DNA of 64,000 nucleotides, from NCBI GenBank assembly GCA_022835495.1, contig BQOK01000001.1:372001-436000 (forward strand). Reading direction: 5' to 3'. The position numbers and the translations under genes were made by a program. The first letter of the stretch is position 1, and every line of letters starts with the position of its first letter. This stretch comes from Oscillospiraceae bacterium. GTDB taxonomy: Bacteria; Bacillota; Clostridia; Oscillospirales; Ruminococcaceae. Positions 32,587 through 42,264 of this stretch are shown here, one piece after another. The notes under the pieces are model-generated. The model made no database searches. It was not told the DNA's origin and saw only the letters and a program-made list of their open reading frames with translations.

Positions 32587-33741
32587 ATGAAAAAGAAACT
32601 TGCACTTGTTCTGGCGGCGGCTTTGATGCTGGCCGTTCTGGCAGGCTGCGGCGGCACCCCCGCCCCCAGCACCCCGGCCGCTTCCAACCCCGCTTCCATG
32701 GGCGGCGAGCCCGCGGCGCCGGCCAGTGATCTGAACGCGGCCGTGTTCTATTACAACTATTCCGACGTGTACATTTCCAGCGTGCGAAACAACATGGACG
32801 AGATGCTGAAGGGCATGGGCGTGAAATACGACAACTACGACGGCGCGGGCAACCAGGCCCAGCAGACCGACCAGATCAACACCGCCATTACCAACGGCGC
32901 CAACCTGCTGATCGTGAACATCGTGGAAACCTCGTCCCCCGACGCGGCGCAGAACGCCGTAGAGGCGGCCCGTGGCGCTGGCATTCCCATCATCTTCTTC
33001 AACCGCGAGGTGCAGGATGATGTGGTGAACAGCTACGACAAGTGCGCTTTCGTGGGCACCGACGCCCCCGAGGCCGGCCACATGCAGGGCGCGCTGATCG
33101 GCCAGTACCTGCTGGACAACTACGACGCGCTGGACCTGAACGGCGACGGCACCATCTCCTACGTGATGTTCAAGGGCCAGGAGGGCAACGCCGAGGCCGA
33201 GGCCCGCACCCAGTTTGGCGTTGAGGACGCCGATGCGGTGCTGACCGCTGCGGGCAAGCCCGCGCTGGCCTTCTACGACGCGAACAACTCCGCCAAGTAC
33301 CTGGTGGACCAGAATGGTTCCTGGTCTGCCGCTGCGGCCACCAACTACATGGACACCATCCTGGCCGAGTACTCGGAGGCCAACAAGAACATGATCGAGC
33401 TGGTCATCGCCAACAACGACGATATGGCGCTGGGCGCCGTGGCCTCGCTGCAGACCGCCGGCTACAACCTGGGCGAGGGCAAGACCATCCCCGTGTTCGG
33501 CGTGGACGCCATCGACTCGGCCAAGCAGGCCATCGACGAGGGCAAGATGACCGGTACCATTATGCAGGACGCCGTGGGCATGGCCAAGACCATCACCGCA
33601 CTGGTGGGCAACGTGCAAAGCGGCGCCGAGCTGATGAACAGCATCGACGAGGCGAACGGCTACAACGTTGATAAGAACGACGACGGCACGGTCAAGGTCA
33701 ACAAGATCCGCGTTCCTTACGGCGTGTACACCGGCAAATAA
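32587..33741 (+). CDS. mglB: Galactose/glucose-type ABC transporter substrate-binding lipoprotein
   Basis: This 384-residue protein has a lipoprotein signal (lipobox VLAGC) and a Pro/Ala/Ser-rich tether. The periplasmic-binding fold follows: AVFYYNYSDVYISSVRNNM, IIFFNREVQ, FVGTDAPEAGHMQG, and the MglB calcium loop DLNGDGTISYVMFKGQEGN, then VIANNDDMALGAV. The calcium loop and IFFNRE are typical of MglB rather than RbsB/XylF. It delivers galactose, glucose or methyl-galactoside to the permease. AGGGAGG lies just before the ATG. It heads the mglBAC operon; a hairpin separates it from mglA. Confidence 0.88.
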   Translation: MKKKLALVLAAALMLAVLAGCGGTPAPSTPAASNPASMGGEPAAPASDLNAAVFYYNYSDVYISSVRNNMDEMLKGMGVKYDNYDGAGNQAQQTDQINTAITNGANLLIVNIVETSSPDAAQNAVEAARGAGIPIIFFNREVQDDVVNSYDKCAFVGTDAPEAGHMQGALIGQYLLDNYDALDLNGDGTISYVMFKGQEGNAEAEARTQFGVEDADAVLTAAGKPALAFYDANNSAKYLVDQNGSWSAAAATNYMDTILAEYSEANKNMIELVIANNDDMALGAVASLQTAGYNLGEGKTIPVFGVDAIDSAKQAIDEGKMTGTIMQDAVGMAKTITALVGNVQSGAELMNSIDEANGYNVDKNDDGTVKVNKIRVPYGVYTGK

Positions 33742-33800
33742 ATCGCGGCTGTAATTAAAAAACAGTACGCATCGCCCCAACCAAAAGCGTGAACGGACGA

Positions 33801-33828
33801 AGCGGGGCTGCCATTCGGCAGCCCCGCT
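33801..33828 (+). other. Intergenic hairpin between mglB and mglA
   Basis: A perfect 12-bp stem (AGCGGGGCTGCC, loop ATTC) without a T run. Such hairpins stabilise the 3' end of binding-protein mRNA and raise mglB over mglAC. Confidence 0.6.
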
Positions 33829-33936
33829 CTGCCCGTAAAGCCGCGGCGCGCAGCGCCTGCCGGAAAAGGCCGGGCGGCGGGCGCGGCGGCTTTGCAAACA
33901 GGCGTTTTGCGGGGCGTCGTGGAGAGGAGGAAGCAT

Positions 33937-35433
33937 ATGGATCAGCCGATACTGGAACTGAAAAACATCAGCAAGGAGTTCCCGGGCGTAAAAGCGCTGG
34001 ACAACGTGTCGCTGGCGGTGCGGCCGGGTACGGTGCACGCTTTGATGGGCGAGAACGGCGCTGGGAAATCAACCCTGATGAAATGCCTGTTCGGTATTTA
34101 CGCCAAGGACAGCGGCACCATTGTTCTGGACGGCAGGGAGGTGGATTTCAAAAGCTCCAAGGAGGCGCTGGAAAACGGCGTGGCCATGGTGCACCAGGAG
34201 CTCAACCAGGCCCTGACCCGCAGCGTGCAGGATAATTTATGGCTGGGGCGTTACCCCAAGGTGGCCGGCCTTGTGGTGAGCGAACGGCTCATGCGCACCC
34301 GCACCAAGGAGATCTTTGAGGAGCTGGAGGTCAAGGTGAACCCCAGCACCATCATGTCCACCATGCCGGTTTCCCAGCGGCAGATGGTAGAGATCGCCAA
34401 GGCGGTTTCCTACAACGCAAAGATCATCGTGTTCGACGAGCCCACCTCCTCGCTCACCGAGGTGGAGGTGGAGCATTTGTTCCGCATCATCAACATGCTC
34501 AAGGCCAAGGGCTGCGGCATTATTTACATCAGCCACAAGATGGAGGAGATCCTGCGCATTTCGGACGAGGTGACCATCATGCGCGACGGCGCCTGGGTGG
34601 CCACCCGGCCCGCGGCCGAGCTCACCATGGAGGAGATCATCCGCCTGATGGTGGGGCGCGAGCTCACAAACCGCTTCCCCCCCAAGACCAACGAGCCGGG
34701 CGAGGTGATCCTGCAGGTGGAGCACCTGTCGGGCAGGTATACCCGGCTGAAGGACGCCTCGTTCCAGCTGAAAAAGGGCGAGATCCTGGGCATTGCGGGC
34801 CTGGACGGTTCGGGCCGCACCGAGGTGCTGGAGAATTTGTTCGGCGCCATGACCCGGGGCGGCGGCGAGATCCGCCTGCACGGAAAGGCCATCCGCAACG
34901 CCTCCCCCCGGGAGGCCATTAAAAACGGCTTTGCGCTGCTGACCGAAGAGCGCCGGGCCACCGGTATCTTCGGCATCCGGGACATCCGGGACAACACGGT
35001 TATCTCGAACCTGAAAAGCTACCTTTTGGGCGGCGTGTGCCTGAGCGACAAAAAAATGAAAGAGGATACGGACTGGGCCATCCAGGCCATGCACATCAAG
35101 ACCCCCAGCCAAAAGACCCAGATCCGCTCGCTCTCGGGCGGCAACCAGCAGAAGGTCATCATCGGCCGCTGGCTGCTCACCAAGCCCGAGGTGCTGCTGC
35201 TGGACGAACCCACCCGCGGCATCGATGTGGGTGCCAAGTACGAGATCTACCAGCTCATGATTGACCTGGCCAATGACGGCAAGGGCGTGATCATGGTATC
35301 CTCGGAGATGCCCGAACTGCTGGGCGTCTGCGACCGCATTCTGGTGATGTCCGGCGGGCAGCTTGCCGGCGAAGTGGACGCCAGAAACACCAGCCAGGAA
35401 GAGATCCTTACCCTGGCCGCCAAGTACGTGTAA
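33937..35433 (+). CDS. mglA: Galactose/methyl galactoside ABC transporter, double ATPase
   Basis: This 498-residue protein holds two ATPase domains. The first has [29 protein letters not shown] and [10 protein letters not shown]. The second begins near residue 260, has a degenerate Walker A ([18 protein letters not shown]) and a full signature [15 protein letters not shown] with [13 protein letters not shown]. This is the standard MglA/RbsA arrangement. The ATG follows GAGAGGAGG. It works with MglB and MglC. Confidence 0.93.
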   Translation: MDQPILELKNISKEFPGVKALDNVSLAVRPGTVHALMGENGAGKSTLMKCLFGIYAKDSGTIVLDGREVDFKSSKEALENGVAMVHQELNQALTRSVQDNLWLGRYPKVAGLVVSERLMRTRTKEIFEELEVKVNPSTIMSTMPVSQRQMVEIAKAVSYNAKIIVFDEPTSSLTEVEVEHLFRIINMLKAKGCGIIYISHKMEEILRISDEVTIMRDGAWVATRPAAELTMEEIIRLMVGRELTNRFPPKTNEPGEVILQVEHLSGRYTRLKDASFQLKKGEILGIAGLDGSGRTEVLENLFGAMTRGGGEIRLHGKAIRNASPREAIKNGFALLTEERRATGIFGIRDIRDNTVISNLKSYLLGGVCLSDKKMKEDTDWAIQAMHIKTPSQKTQIRSLSGGNQQKVIIGRWLLTKPEVLLLDEPTRGIDVGAKYEIYQLMIDLANDGKGVIMVSSEMPELLGVCDRILVMSGGQLAGEVDARNTSQEEILTLAAKYV

Positions 35434-35448
35434 AGGGAGGAAGCCGCA

Positions 35449-36498
35449 ATGAGTAATGCGACTAAAACATTGCAGAAACCGGCCTGGGACGCAAAGCGGG
35501 TGGGCAACTTGCTGCTCAACAACGCCTTGTTTATCCTGATGGGCATCGCCATTGTGTACATCGCCATCAAAAACCCCCGGTTCATCCAGCCGGCGTCGAT
35601 CATCAACATTTTGTCCCAGACGGCGGCCTATCTGCCCGCGGCGCTGGGCATCGGCGGGTGCATTGTGCTCACCGGCACCGACCTTTCGGCGGGGCGCATT
35701 GTGGGCCTGACGGCCTGCATCTCGGCTTCGCTGTTGCAGAACGCGGCCAATGTGGCCAACAAAATGTGGCCCCAGATCGGCACCTTGCCCATCTGGGTGG
35801 TCATTCCCGCCGCCATGGTGATCGGCGCGGCATTCGGCGCGTTCAACGGCTTTTTTGTGGCCAAGTTCAAGCTGCACCCCTTCATTGTGACCCTTGGCAC
35901 CCAGCTGATCGTGTACACGCTGCTGCTGCTCTATGTGCAGATGGGCAACAACAACGGCATGGCGATCTCCAACCTGGACAAGAGCTACACCGATTTTGTA
36001 AAGGGCGAACTGTTCAACGTGGGCGGCACCGCGGTGCCCCGGTACGTGCTGTTCGCCGTGATCCTGGCCGTGCTGATGTGGTTTATCTGGAACAAGACCA
36101 CCTTCGGCAAGAACATGTTCGCCCTGGGCGCCAACGAGGAGGCGGCGCGGGTTTCGGGCGTGAACGTGTTCCTGACCACCATCCTGGTGTTCGCCCTGGC
36201 GGGCGCCATGTACGGCTTTACCGGGTTTATTGAGGGCGCGCGCATCGGTTCGAACACCGCAAACACCGGGTTCAACTATGAGCTGGACGCCATTGCGGCC
36301 TGCGTGATCGGCGGCGTGAGCTTTGTGGGCGGCATCGGCAAGATCCGCGGCGTGATCGTGGGCGTGTTGATGCTGCGGCTGATCTTTATCGGCCTGAGCA
36401 TGATGTCCATCGACCCGAACCTGCAGTACCTGATCAAGGGCGGGATCATCCTGTTCGCCTGCGCGCTGGATATGCGCAAGTATCTGGTCAAAAAATAA
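35449..36498 (+). CDS. mglC: Galactose/methyl galactoside ABC transporter permease
   Basis: This 349-residue protein has 8-10 membrane segments and the conserved DLSAGRIVGLTACISASLLQ-type block near residue 80, then HPFIVTLGTQLIVYTLLLLY and the cytoplasmic loop ALGANEEAARVSGVNV that contacts the ATPase. The second half has GARIGSNTANTGFNYELDAIAACVIGGVSFVGGIG, a BPD_transp_2 signature. Start 15 nt after the mglA stop with AAAGGGAGG. Length fits MglC (about 336-350). Confidence 0.93.
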   Translation: MSNATKTLQKPAWDAKRVGNLLLNNALFILMGIAIVYIAIKNPRFIQPASIINILSQTAAYLPAALGIGGCIVLTGTDLSAGRIVGLTACISASLLQNAANVANKMWPQIGTLPIWVVIPAAMVIGAAFGAFNGFFVAKFKLHPFIVTLGTQLIVYTLLLLYVQMGNNNGMAISNLDKSYTDFVKGELFNVGGTAVPRYVLFAVILAVLMWFIWNKTTFGKNMFALGANEEAARVSGVNVFLTTILVFALAGAMYGFTGFIEGARIGSNTANTGFNYELDAIAACVIGGVSFVGGIGKIRGVIVGVLMLRLIFIGLSMMSIDPNLQYLIKGGIILFACALDMRKYLVKK

Positions 36499-36516
36499 GG
36501 CCCCGCACACAGCGGC

Positions 36517-36550
36517 AAAGGGCGCGCCTCCCCCGGGATGCGCGCCCTTT
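36517..36550 (+). terminator. Terminator of mglBAC
   Basis: The stem AAAGGGCGCGC / GCGCGCCCTTT lies 19 nt past the mglC stop. The T run is short, so readthrough into the regulator genes is possible. Confidence 0.65.
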
Positions 36551-36576
36551 GTATCGCTGGAATTTTATGGTATACT
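36548..36576 (+). promoter_or_regulatory. Promoter of the sugar-sensing cassette
   Basis: TTTGTA (36548-36553), 17 nt, TATACT (36571-36576), 27 nt before the start codon. It overlaps the end of the mgl terminator. Confidence 0.5.
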
Positions 36577-36602
36577 GAGAATGAGGCAAAGGAGGGGACC
36601 GT

Positions 36603-38189
36603 ATGGATCTCTACCGTGTGCTTTTGGTGGACGACGAGGAGGATATCCGGGTGGGGATCAGCCGGAAGATGGACTGGGAGGGGCTTGGCTTTGCCCTGGT
36701 GGGCGAGGCGGAAAACGGCCAGGAGGCGCTGGAGCTGGCCGAGCAGCTCAAGCCGGACGTGGTTCTGACCGACATTAAAATGCCCTTTATGGACGGGCTG
36801 GAGCTGTGCCGCATCCTGACCCAGCGGCTGCCCGCCGCAAAGTTCGTGGTGTTCTCGGGGTTCGACGAGTTTGAATATGCAAAGCAGGCCATTCGGATGA
36901 ACGTGTCGGAATACATACTAAAGCCCATCAATGCCCCCGAGCTGAGCGAGGTGCTGCGCAAACTGAAAAGCCAACTGGACGCCGAGCGCGCCCAGGGGCG
37001 GAATATGGAGATGCTGCGCCGCCGCTATGAGGAGAACCTGCCCGTGTTGCGGGAACTGTTCTACACCCAGCTGCTGGAGGGCCGCATCCCGCCCGGCCAG
37101 GCGGCCGAGCGGGCGGCCCGCTATGAGATCGATCTTTCGGGCGCGGCCTGGGTGGCCGCCCTGGCACACCTGCACGGCGCGGGCGCGGGCAGGGAGCTGC
37201 GCGCACTCTCGGTGCAGCAGCTCTTTGAGGAGAACCTGCGGCCCGGGCTGTGCTGCGCCAAAGTGTTTTTATACAACGAGTCAGTGGCGATCCTGGCCAG
37301 CTTTGAGCGGGCCCCCGCCCCCATTTATGAACTGATCGAGGAAATTGACCGGATCTGCAAATTGGCGGGCAGCTACCTGGGCCTGACCCTTACCGTGGGG
37401 GTGGGCGCGCCCTGCCTTGAGCCGGAGGAGGTGGCCCGGTCGGCCGCCGGCGCGCGCAGCGCCTTGGATTACCGGGTGCTGGTGGGCACAGGGCGCGCGA
37501 TCTACATCGGCGACCTGGAGCCGGGGGGCGCAGCCAGGCTCGCTTTTGAGGAGAGCGACGAGCGGGAGCTGACCGGCGCGATCAAGCTGGGAAGCGAGGG
37601 GGACATCCGCGCCGTGGTGGGCCGCCTGGCGGACAAGGTGCGCCGGGCAGGCCTTGCCCTGCCCCATTGCCACCTGTTCTTTTTGGAGCTGCTCACCTGC
37701 CTGCTGAAGCTGGCCCGGAGCGCGGAGCTGGATCTGGAAGCGGTGTTCGGCGAGGGGTTCACCGGCGCGGTGCAGTTCACCGCCTTCAGCTCGGTGGACG
37801 AGATGGGCGACTGGTGCCTGGAGCGCTGCCTGCGCATTCAGGAGCTCATTGGGCGCCAGCGCACCGATTCCGCCTGGCGCACGGTGGAAAAGGCCAAGGA
37901 GTTCATTGCCGCCCACTATGCCGAGTGCGAGCTCTCGGTGGAGATGCTGTGCGAATACCTGCACCTGAGCCCGGCCTATTTTTCCACCCTGTTCAAGCGG
38001 GAGACCGGCATGAGCTTTACCGCCTATGTGACGGTGGTGCGCATGGAGCGCGCGGCCGAGCTTTTGCGCACCACCGAGGATAAGACCTACCTGATCGCGG
38101 AAAAGACCGGGTATCTGGACCCGAACTATTTCAGCTATGTATTCAAAAAGCACTTCGGCATCTCGCCCACCAAGTTCCGGGCGGGGTGA
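36603..38189 (+). CDS. YesN-type response regulator (receiver plus AraC HTH)
   Basis: This 528-residue protein has a receiver domain at 1-120 with DDEEDIR, phospho-acceptor Asp57 in VVLTDIKMPFMDG, VVFSGFDEFEYA and the Lys in EYILKPI. A linker domain follows (about 130-420). A C-terminal AraC double helix-turn-helix (about 425-525) has LSVEMLCEYLHLSPAYFSTLFKRETGMSF and DPNYFSYVFKKHFGISPTKFR. AAGGAGGGG precedes the ATG. It is the first gene of a cassette with its kinase and two sugar-binding proteins, next to mglBAC, so it probably activates that operon. Confidence 0.9.
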   Translation: MDLYRVLLVDDEEDIRVGISRKMDWEGLGFALVGEAENGQEALELAEQLKPDVVLTDIKMPFMDGLELCRILTQRLPAAKFVVFSGFDEFEYAKQAIRMNVSEYILKPINAPELSEVLRKLKSQLDAERAQGRNMEMLRRRYEENLPVLRELFYTQLLEGRIPPGQAAERAARYEIDLSGAAWVAALAHLHGAGAGRELRALSVQQLFEENLRPGLCCAKVFLYNESVAILASFERAPAPIYELIEEIDRICKLAGSYLGLTLTVGVGAPCLEPEEVARSAAGARSALDYRVLVGTGRAIYIGDLEPGGAARLAFEESDERELTGAIKLGSEGDIRAVVGRLADKVRRAGLALPHCHLFFLELLTCLLKLARSAELDLEAVFGEGFTGAVQFTAFSSVDEMGDWCLERCLRIQELIGRQRTDSAWRTVEKAKEFIAAHYAECELSVEMLCEYLHLSPAYFSTLFKRETGMSFTAYVTVVRMERAAELLRTTEDKTYLIAEKTGYLDPNYFSYVFKKHFGISPTKFRAG

Positions 38190-38211
38190 GAGCGGCCAAA
38201 AGGAGGCGGCG

Positions 38212-40035
38212 ATGGGCAGGTTTTTTGGTTCTGTGGTGGGGCGCTGGCGCGAGTTTTACCGCCGCTCCAGCATTCAGATGATCCTTTCGCTCTCGTTCAC
38301 AGCCGTGGCCGTGACGGGCATGGTGTTTTTGGGGCTGACGCTGTTTTTGCGCTTTTCGGCCTCGAACAACGCCCAGGCGGCAAAGACCAGCCAACGGGTG
38401 CTGGCCCAGGTAAACCTGAACCTGGACGCGTACCTGCGCAGCATGATGCGGGTGTCGGACGCGATGTATTACCGGGTCATCAAAAACACGGACCTGGCCG
38501 CCGACAGCCTGGACGACCGGATGAGCCTGCTGTACGAGAGCAACCGGGACATGCTGGTGTCCATCGCGGTTTTTTCGCAAGGGGGAGAGCTTGTGTCGGC
38601 CGCGCCACTGGCGCCGCTGAAAAAGGACGCCGCCCCCCAGCGGCAGGACTGGTTCATCGCCGCGGCGGGAAAGATCGAGAACCTGCACTTTTCCACCCCG
38701 CATGTGCAGAACCTGTTCGAGGACCCGGATTACCGCTACCGCTGGGTGGTGTCGCTGAGCCGCCAGGTGGAGCTGACGAGGGCCGGCGCCATTGAGGGGG
38801 GCGTTTTGCTGGTGGACATGAGCTTCGGCGGCATTGAGCAGATCTGCAAGGACGCGGAGCTGTCGGCCTCCGGGGGGTACCTGTACCTGATCGACGGGGA
38901 CGGCGAGATCATCTATCACCCGCGCCAACAGCTCATTTACGCCGGCCTTTTGCAGGAGAACAATCTGGCCGCGGCGGCCTACGAGGACGGCAGCTACGAG
39001 GAAACCTTCGGCGGCGGGCGCCGGCAGGTAACGGTAAAAACCGTGGGCTACACCGGCTGGAAGCTGGTGGGCGTGGTGCCGGCGGACAACATCTGGGACA
39101 ACTACGGCCAGCTGCTGCTGTTCTTTTTGTTCGTGGTGCTGTTCTCGGTGTTTTTGCTGATCTTTGTGAACCTGCATCTCTCGGAGCGCATCTCGGTGCC
39201 CATCAAGGCGCTGGACCGGTCGGTAAAAAAGCTGGAGGCCGGGTGCGAGCTGGAGGAGTTCGAGGTGGGCGGCCCCTATGAGATCGAGCATCTGGGGCAC
39301 TCGATCCGGTCGATGGTGTCGACCCTGCGCCATTTGATGGACGACATCATTGAGCAGGAGACGCAGAAGCGGCGCAGTGAGCTGGATGTGCTGCAGGCCC
39401 AGATCAACCCCCACTTCCTTTACAACACGCTGGACTCGGTGGTGTGGATGACCGAGAACGGCCGCACGGATGAGGCCATTCTTATGGTGACCTCGCTGGC
39501 GCGGTTTTTCCGCATCTCGCTGAGCCGGGGCAGCAACATCATTCCCATCGCGGACGAGCTGGAACATGCGCGGCACTACCTGACCATTCAAAAAATGCGG
39601 TATAAAAACAAATTTTCCGCCTCTATAGAGGCGGAGGATGGTGTAGAGGCCCTCTACACCATTAAACTGATCGTTCAGCCCATTTTGGAAAATGCGATCT
39701 ATCACGGCATGGCCTACGCCGACGGGGACGGGAAGATCACGGTGCATGCCTTCCGCGAAGGGGGCGATGTGGTGATTGATGTGACCGACAACGGTCCGGG
39801 CATGCCCGCCGGGACCGTGGCGCGCCTGCTGGACCCGGCCTATACCGCCGCGCCCGGCCCCAAGGGCTCGGGCATTGGGCTGCGCAATGTGCACCAGCGC
39901 ATCCGCCTGACCTTCGGCGGGGGGTACGGGCTTTCGATCCACAGCGAGCCGGATGCGGGCACCAGGGTGCGGGTGCGCCTGCCCGCCCTGGACGGGGCGG
40001 CCGCGGCCCCCTACCGAAAGGAGGTGGCCCCATGA
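38212..40035 (+). CDS. YesM/LytS-type sensor histidine kinase
   Basis: This 607-residue protein has a membrane segment near residue 25-50, an extracytoplasmic dCache-like sensor (about 60-300), a second membrane segment (LLLFFLFVVLFSVFLLIFVN), a HAMP domain, then the His_kinase core with His401 in QAQINPHFLYNTLDSVVWM. The HATPase domain has NAIYHGMAYADGD, DNGPGMP and KGSGIGLRNVHQRI. The ATG follows AGGAGGCGGCG, 22 nt past the regulator stop. Its stop overlaps the next gene by ATGA. It is the phospho-donor for the 36603 regulator. Confidence 0.9.
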   Translation: MGRFFGSVVGRWREFYRRSSIQMILSLSFTAVAVTGMVFLGLTLFLRFSASNNAQAAKTSQRVLAQVNLNLDAYLRSMMRVSDAMYYRVIKNTDLAADSLDDRMSLLYESNRDMLVSIAVFSQGGELVSAAPLAPLKKDAAPQRQDWFIAAAGKIENLHFSTPHVQNLFEDPDYRYRWVVSLSRQVELTRAGAIEGGVLLVDMSFGGIEQICKDAELSASGGYLYLIDGDGEIIYHPRQQLIYAGLLQENNLAAAAYEDGSYEETFGGGRRQVTVKTVGYTGWKLVGVVPADNIWDNYGQLLLFFLFVVLFSVFLLIFVNLHLSERISVPIKALDRSVKKLEAGCELEEFEVGGPYEIEHLGHSIRSMVSTLRHLMDDIIEQETQKRRSELDVLQAQINPHFLYNTLDSVVWMTENGRTDEAILMVTSLARFFRISLSRGSNIIPIADELEHARHYLTIQKMRYKNKFSASIEAEDGVEALYTIKLIVQPILENAIYHGMAYADGDGKITVHAFREGGDVVIDVTDNGPGMPAGTVARLLDPAYTAAPGPKGSGIGLRNVHQRIRLTFGGGYGLSIHSEPDAGTRVRVRLPALDGAAAAPYRKEVAP

Positions 40036-40991
40036 AGCGCAGAACGATCCTGCAGCTTGGCGTTTTGGTGCTGCTGGGTATGGGGGTGCTTTTTTCCCTG
40101 ATGACCTTTGACCAGGCCGGCCGGCGGGACCCGGAGCTGTTGGAGGTGTCGGTCATCATCCGCGAGGCCGACAATACGGGCTGGTCCGCCGCGAGGCAGG
40201 GGATGGAGCAGGCTGCGGCGGATCTGGGGGCGGAGCTGCGCTTTTTGACCCTGAGCGAGCCGGACAGCGTGGAGGAACAGCGCAGCCTGCTGGCCCGGGA
40301 GGTGGAGGGCGGCGCCGACGCGGTGGTGCTTGTGCCCGCAGACGCGCAGGCCCTGGGGCCCGACGTTGCAAGGGCGGCGGCGGGCGCCGCGGTGGTAACG
40401 ATGGAGTCGGACCTGGCGGCCAGCGGCGCGAAGGCGTGCATCACGGTGGACAACGCCGCGCTGGGCACGGCCCTTGCAAAACAGATTCTGCGGGATATCC
40501 CGCAGGGCAGCGGGGTGCTGCTAGTGGATCTTACCCCGGGAAATACCGGTGTGGGGCTGCGGCTGGACGAAGCGGCCCGGGTGCTGGAGGAGGGCGGCTG
40601 CCCGGTGTACCGCCGCACGCCTGCCCCGGGGCAAACGCTGGCCGAGCTGCTGAACGAGGCCCTGCCCGCCCAGAACCCGGGCGCGGTGGCGGCCTTTGAG
40701 CCCACCGCGCTGGAATTGACGGCGCGCGCGCTTCAAAACGTGGAAAACGCGCCCCCGCTTTACGGCATGGGCGCCACCAGCACCATCGCCTCGTATTTGG
40801 AGCGGGGCGGCATTTCCCTGATTGCGGCGCAGAACGAGTTCGCCGCCGGCTACCTGGCGCTGCAGGCCGCGGTAGGGGCGGCGCGGGGCGAAGCGCTTAC
40901 GAACATTGCGCCCATGGAATTTTCGCTGATCCGGCGGCAGGAGATGTACGAGGCTGAAAACGAAAAGCTGCTTTTCCCGGTCACCCGCTGA
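40032..40991 (+). CDS. Membrane-anchored sugar-binding protein, probable sensor accessory (XylFII-like)
   Basis: This 319-residue protein has one N-terminal membrane segment (ILQLGVLVLLGMGVLFSLM) with no lipobox, then a periplasmic-binding fold of the Peripla_BP_4 type (VSVIIREADNTGWSAARQGM, GADAVVLVPADAQALG, CITVDNAALGTALAKQIL, FAAGYLALQAAVGAA). Its ATG overlaps the kinase stop, so it is translated with the kinase rather than with a transporter. In Clostridium beijerinckii XylFII-LytS-YesN, such a protein presents the sugar to the kinase. I infer the same role here; the ligand is unknown. Confidence 0.7.
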   Translation: MKRRTILQLGVLVLLGMGVLFSLMTFDQAGRRDPELLEVSVIIREADNTGWSAARQGMEQAAADLGAELRFLTLSEPDSVEEQRSLLAREVEGGADAVVLVPADAQALGPDVARAAAGAAVVTMESDLAASGAKACITVDNAALGTALAKQILRDIPQGSGVLLVDLTPGNTGVGLRLDEAARVLEEGGCPVYRRTPAPGQTLAELLNEALPAQNPGAVAAFEPTALELTARALQNVENAPPLYGMGATSTIASYLERGGISLIAAQNEFAAGYLALQAAVGAARGEALTNIAPMEFSLIRRQEMYEAENEKLLFPVTR

Positions 40992-41021
40992 GGGCGGCCG
41001 CGGCGCAGAAAAGGAGGAACC

Positions 41022-42074
41022 ATGAGATACCGTGTGTGGCGGCGCGCCGCCGGGCTGCTTGCGCCCTTGCTTCTTTTGGCCCTGGGAGGCTGCGCCGGCG
41101 CGGGCCGGGCGGATCCGGTGACCGTGCGCATCGGCGTTGCCCTGTACCAGCAGGACGACACCTTTATCTCCACCGTGGCGCAGCACCTGGAGCAGATGGC
41201 CAAGGAGGAGGAACAGGCCCGGGGCATCAAGCTGAACCTGAACATGGCGGACGGCCGCGGCAGCCAGGCCGCCCAGAACGAGCAGGTGGACCGATTTCTT
41301 GCCCAGGGGTACGACGTGATCTGTGTGAACATCGTGGACCGCACTGCGGCGGCCGTGATCATTGACAAAGCGCAGGCAGCGGGGGTGCCGGTGATCTTTT
41401 TCAACCGGGAACCTGTGGAGGAGGACCTGATGCGCTGGGAGGGTGCCTATTATGTGGGCCTGGATGGAGCGCAGTCGGGCCTTTTGCAGGGCGGGATCGT
41501 GCTGGACGCCTGGCGGCAGGACCCTGAAGCATTGGACCGCAGCGGCGACGGCGTGCTGCAATACGTGATGCTGGAGGGGGAGCCGGGCCACCAGGACGCG
41601 CTGCTGCGCACGGAAAACAGCCTGAAAGTGCTGGCCCAGGCCGGCGTGCCCACCGAAAAGCTGGCCAGCGACACCGCAAACTGGCAGCGGGGCCAGGCCA
41701 CCACAAAAATGACCCAGTGGCTGGAGCAATTCGACGGCGGGATCGAGGCGGTATTCTGCAACAACGACGACATGGCCCTGGGCGCCATTGACGCGTGTTT
41801 TGCCGCGGGGCTTTCGGAAGAGGAGCTGCCCTTCATTGTGGGAGTGGACGCCACCCCGCCCGCGCTGGAGGCGGTGGAGGCCGGCACCCTGAAGGGCACC
41901 GTTCAGAACGACGCTGCGGGCCAGGCGCGGGCGATGCTGGAGCTTGCCTGCGCCCTGGCCGGGGGCACCACGCCCGGCGACGCGGTGGAGCTAACGGACG
42001 GCAAGTATGTGTGGCTGCCCTATACCACGGTTACAAAGGAGAATTTGGAAGCGTTTCTGCCGCCGGCCTCCTGA
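41022..42074 (+). CDS. Second MglB-like sugar-binding lipoprotein
   Basis: This 350-residue protein has a lipoprotein signal (lipobox ALGGC) and the MglB fold: VRIGVALYQQDDTFISTVAQHL, PVIFFNREPVEEDL, YYVGLDGAQSGLLQG, the calcium loop DRSGDGVLQYVMLEGEPGH, and VFCNNDDMALGAID. It is nearer to classical galactose/glucose-binding proteins than the mglB at 32587. No ATPase or permease follows, so it either shares MglAC or feeds the sensor complex. AAAGGAGG precedes the ATG. It is the last gene of the sensing cassette. Confidence 0.8.
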   Translation: MRYRVWRRAAGLLAPLLLLALGGCAGAGRADPVTVRIGVALYQQDDTFISTVAQHLEQMAKEEEQARGIKLNLNMADGRGSQAAQNEQVDRFLAQGYDVICVNIVDRTAAAVIIDKAQAAGVPVIFFNREPVEEDLMRWEGAYYVGLDGAQSGLLQGGIVLDAWRQDPEALDRSGDGVLQYVMLEGEPGHQDALLRTENSLKVLAQAGVPTEKLASDTANWQRGQATTKMTQWLEQFDGGIEAVFCNNDDMALGAIDACFAAGLSEEELPFIVGVDATPPALEAVEAGTLKGTVQNDAAGQARAMLELACALAGGTTPGDAVELTDGKYVWLPYTTVTKENLEAFLPPAS

Positions 42075-42195
42075 CCAAACGGCGACGGAGGCAAGCGGCG
42101 CCGAACTGTTTGGAAGCGTTGTGGAACGGGGGTCCACAGCAGAGCCGAGGCGCTTTCTGCTGGAACGATCAATTTTTTGGATGATGTAAATGAAC

Positions 42196-42224
42196 TTGTC
42201 AACAAGGGGATACTCTGGTATACT
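42196..42224 (+). promoter_or_regulatory. Promoter of the Fic gene
   Basis: TTGTCA (42196-42201), 17 nt, TATACT (42219-42224). The -10 is followed by two more GATACT copies (within TGATACTAATTGATACT), which could be an operator. Confidence 0.65.
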
Positions 42225-42264
42225 GATACTAATTGATACTATATTATATCAGAGGTGAGGCTTG

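Noticed and set aside
34237-36510. A 757-codon minus-strand frame
   Set aside because: Antisense shadow of mglA and mglC; low-complexity His/Gln/Gly composition and no ribosome site.
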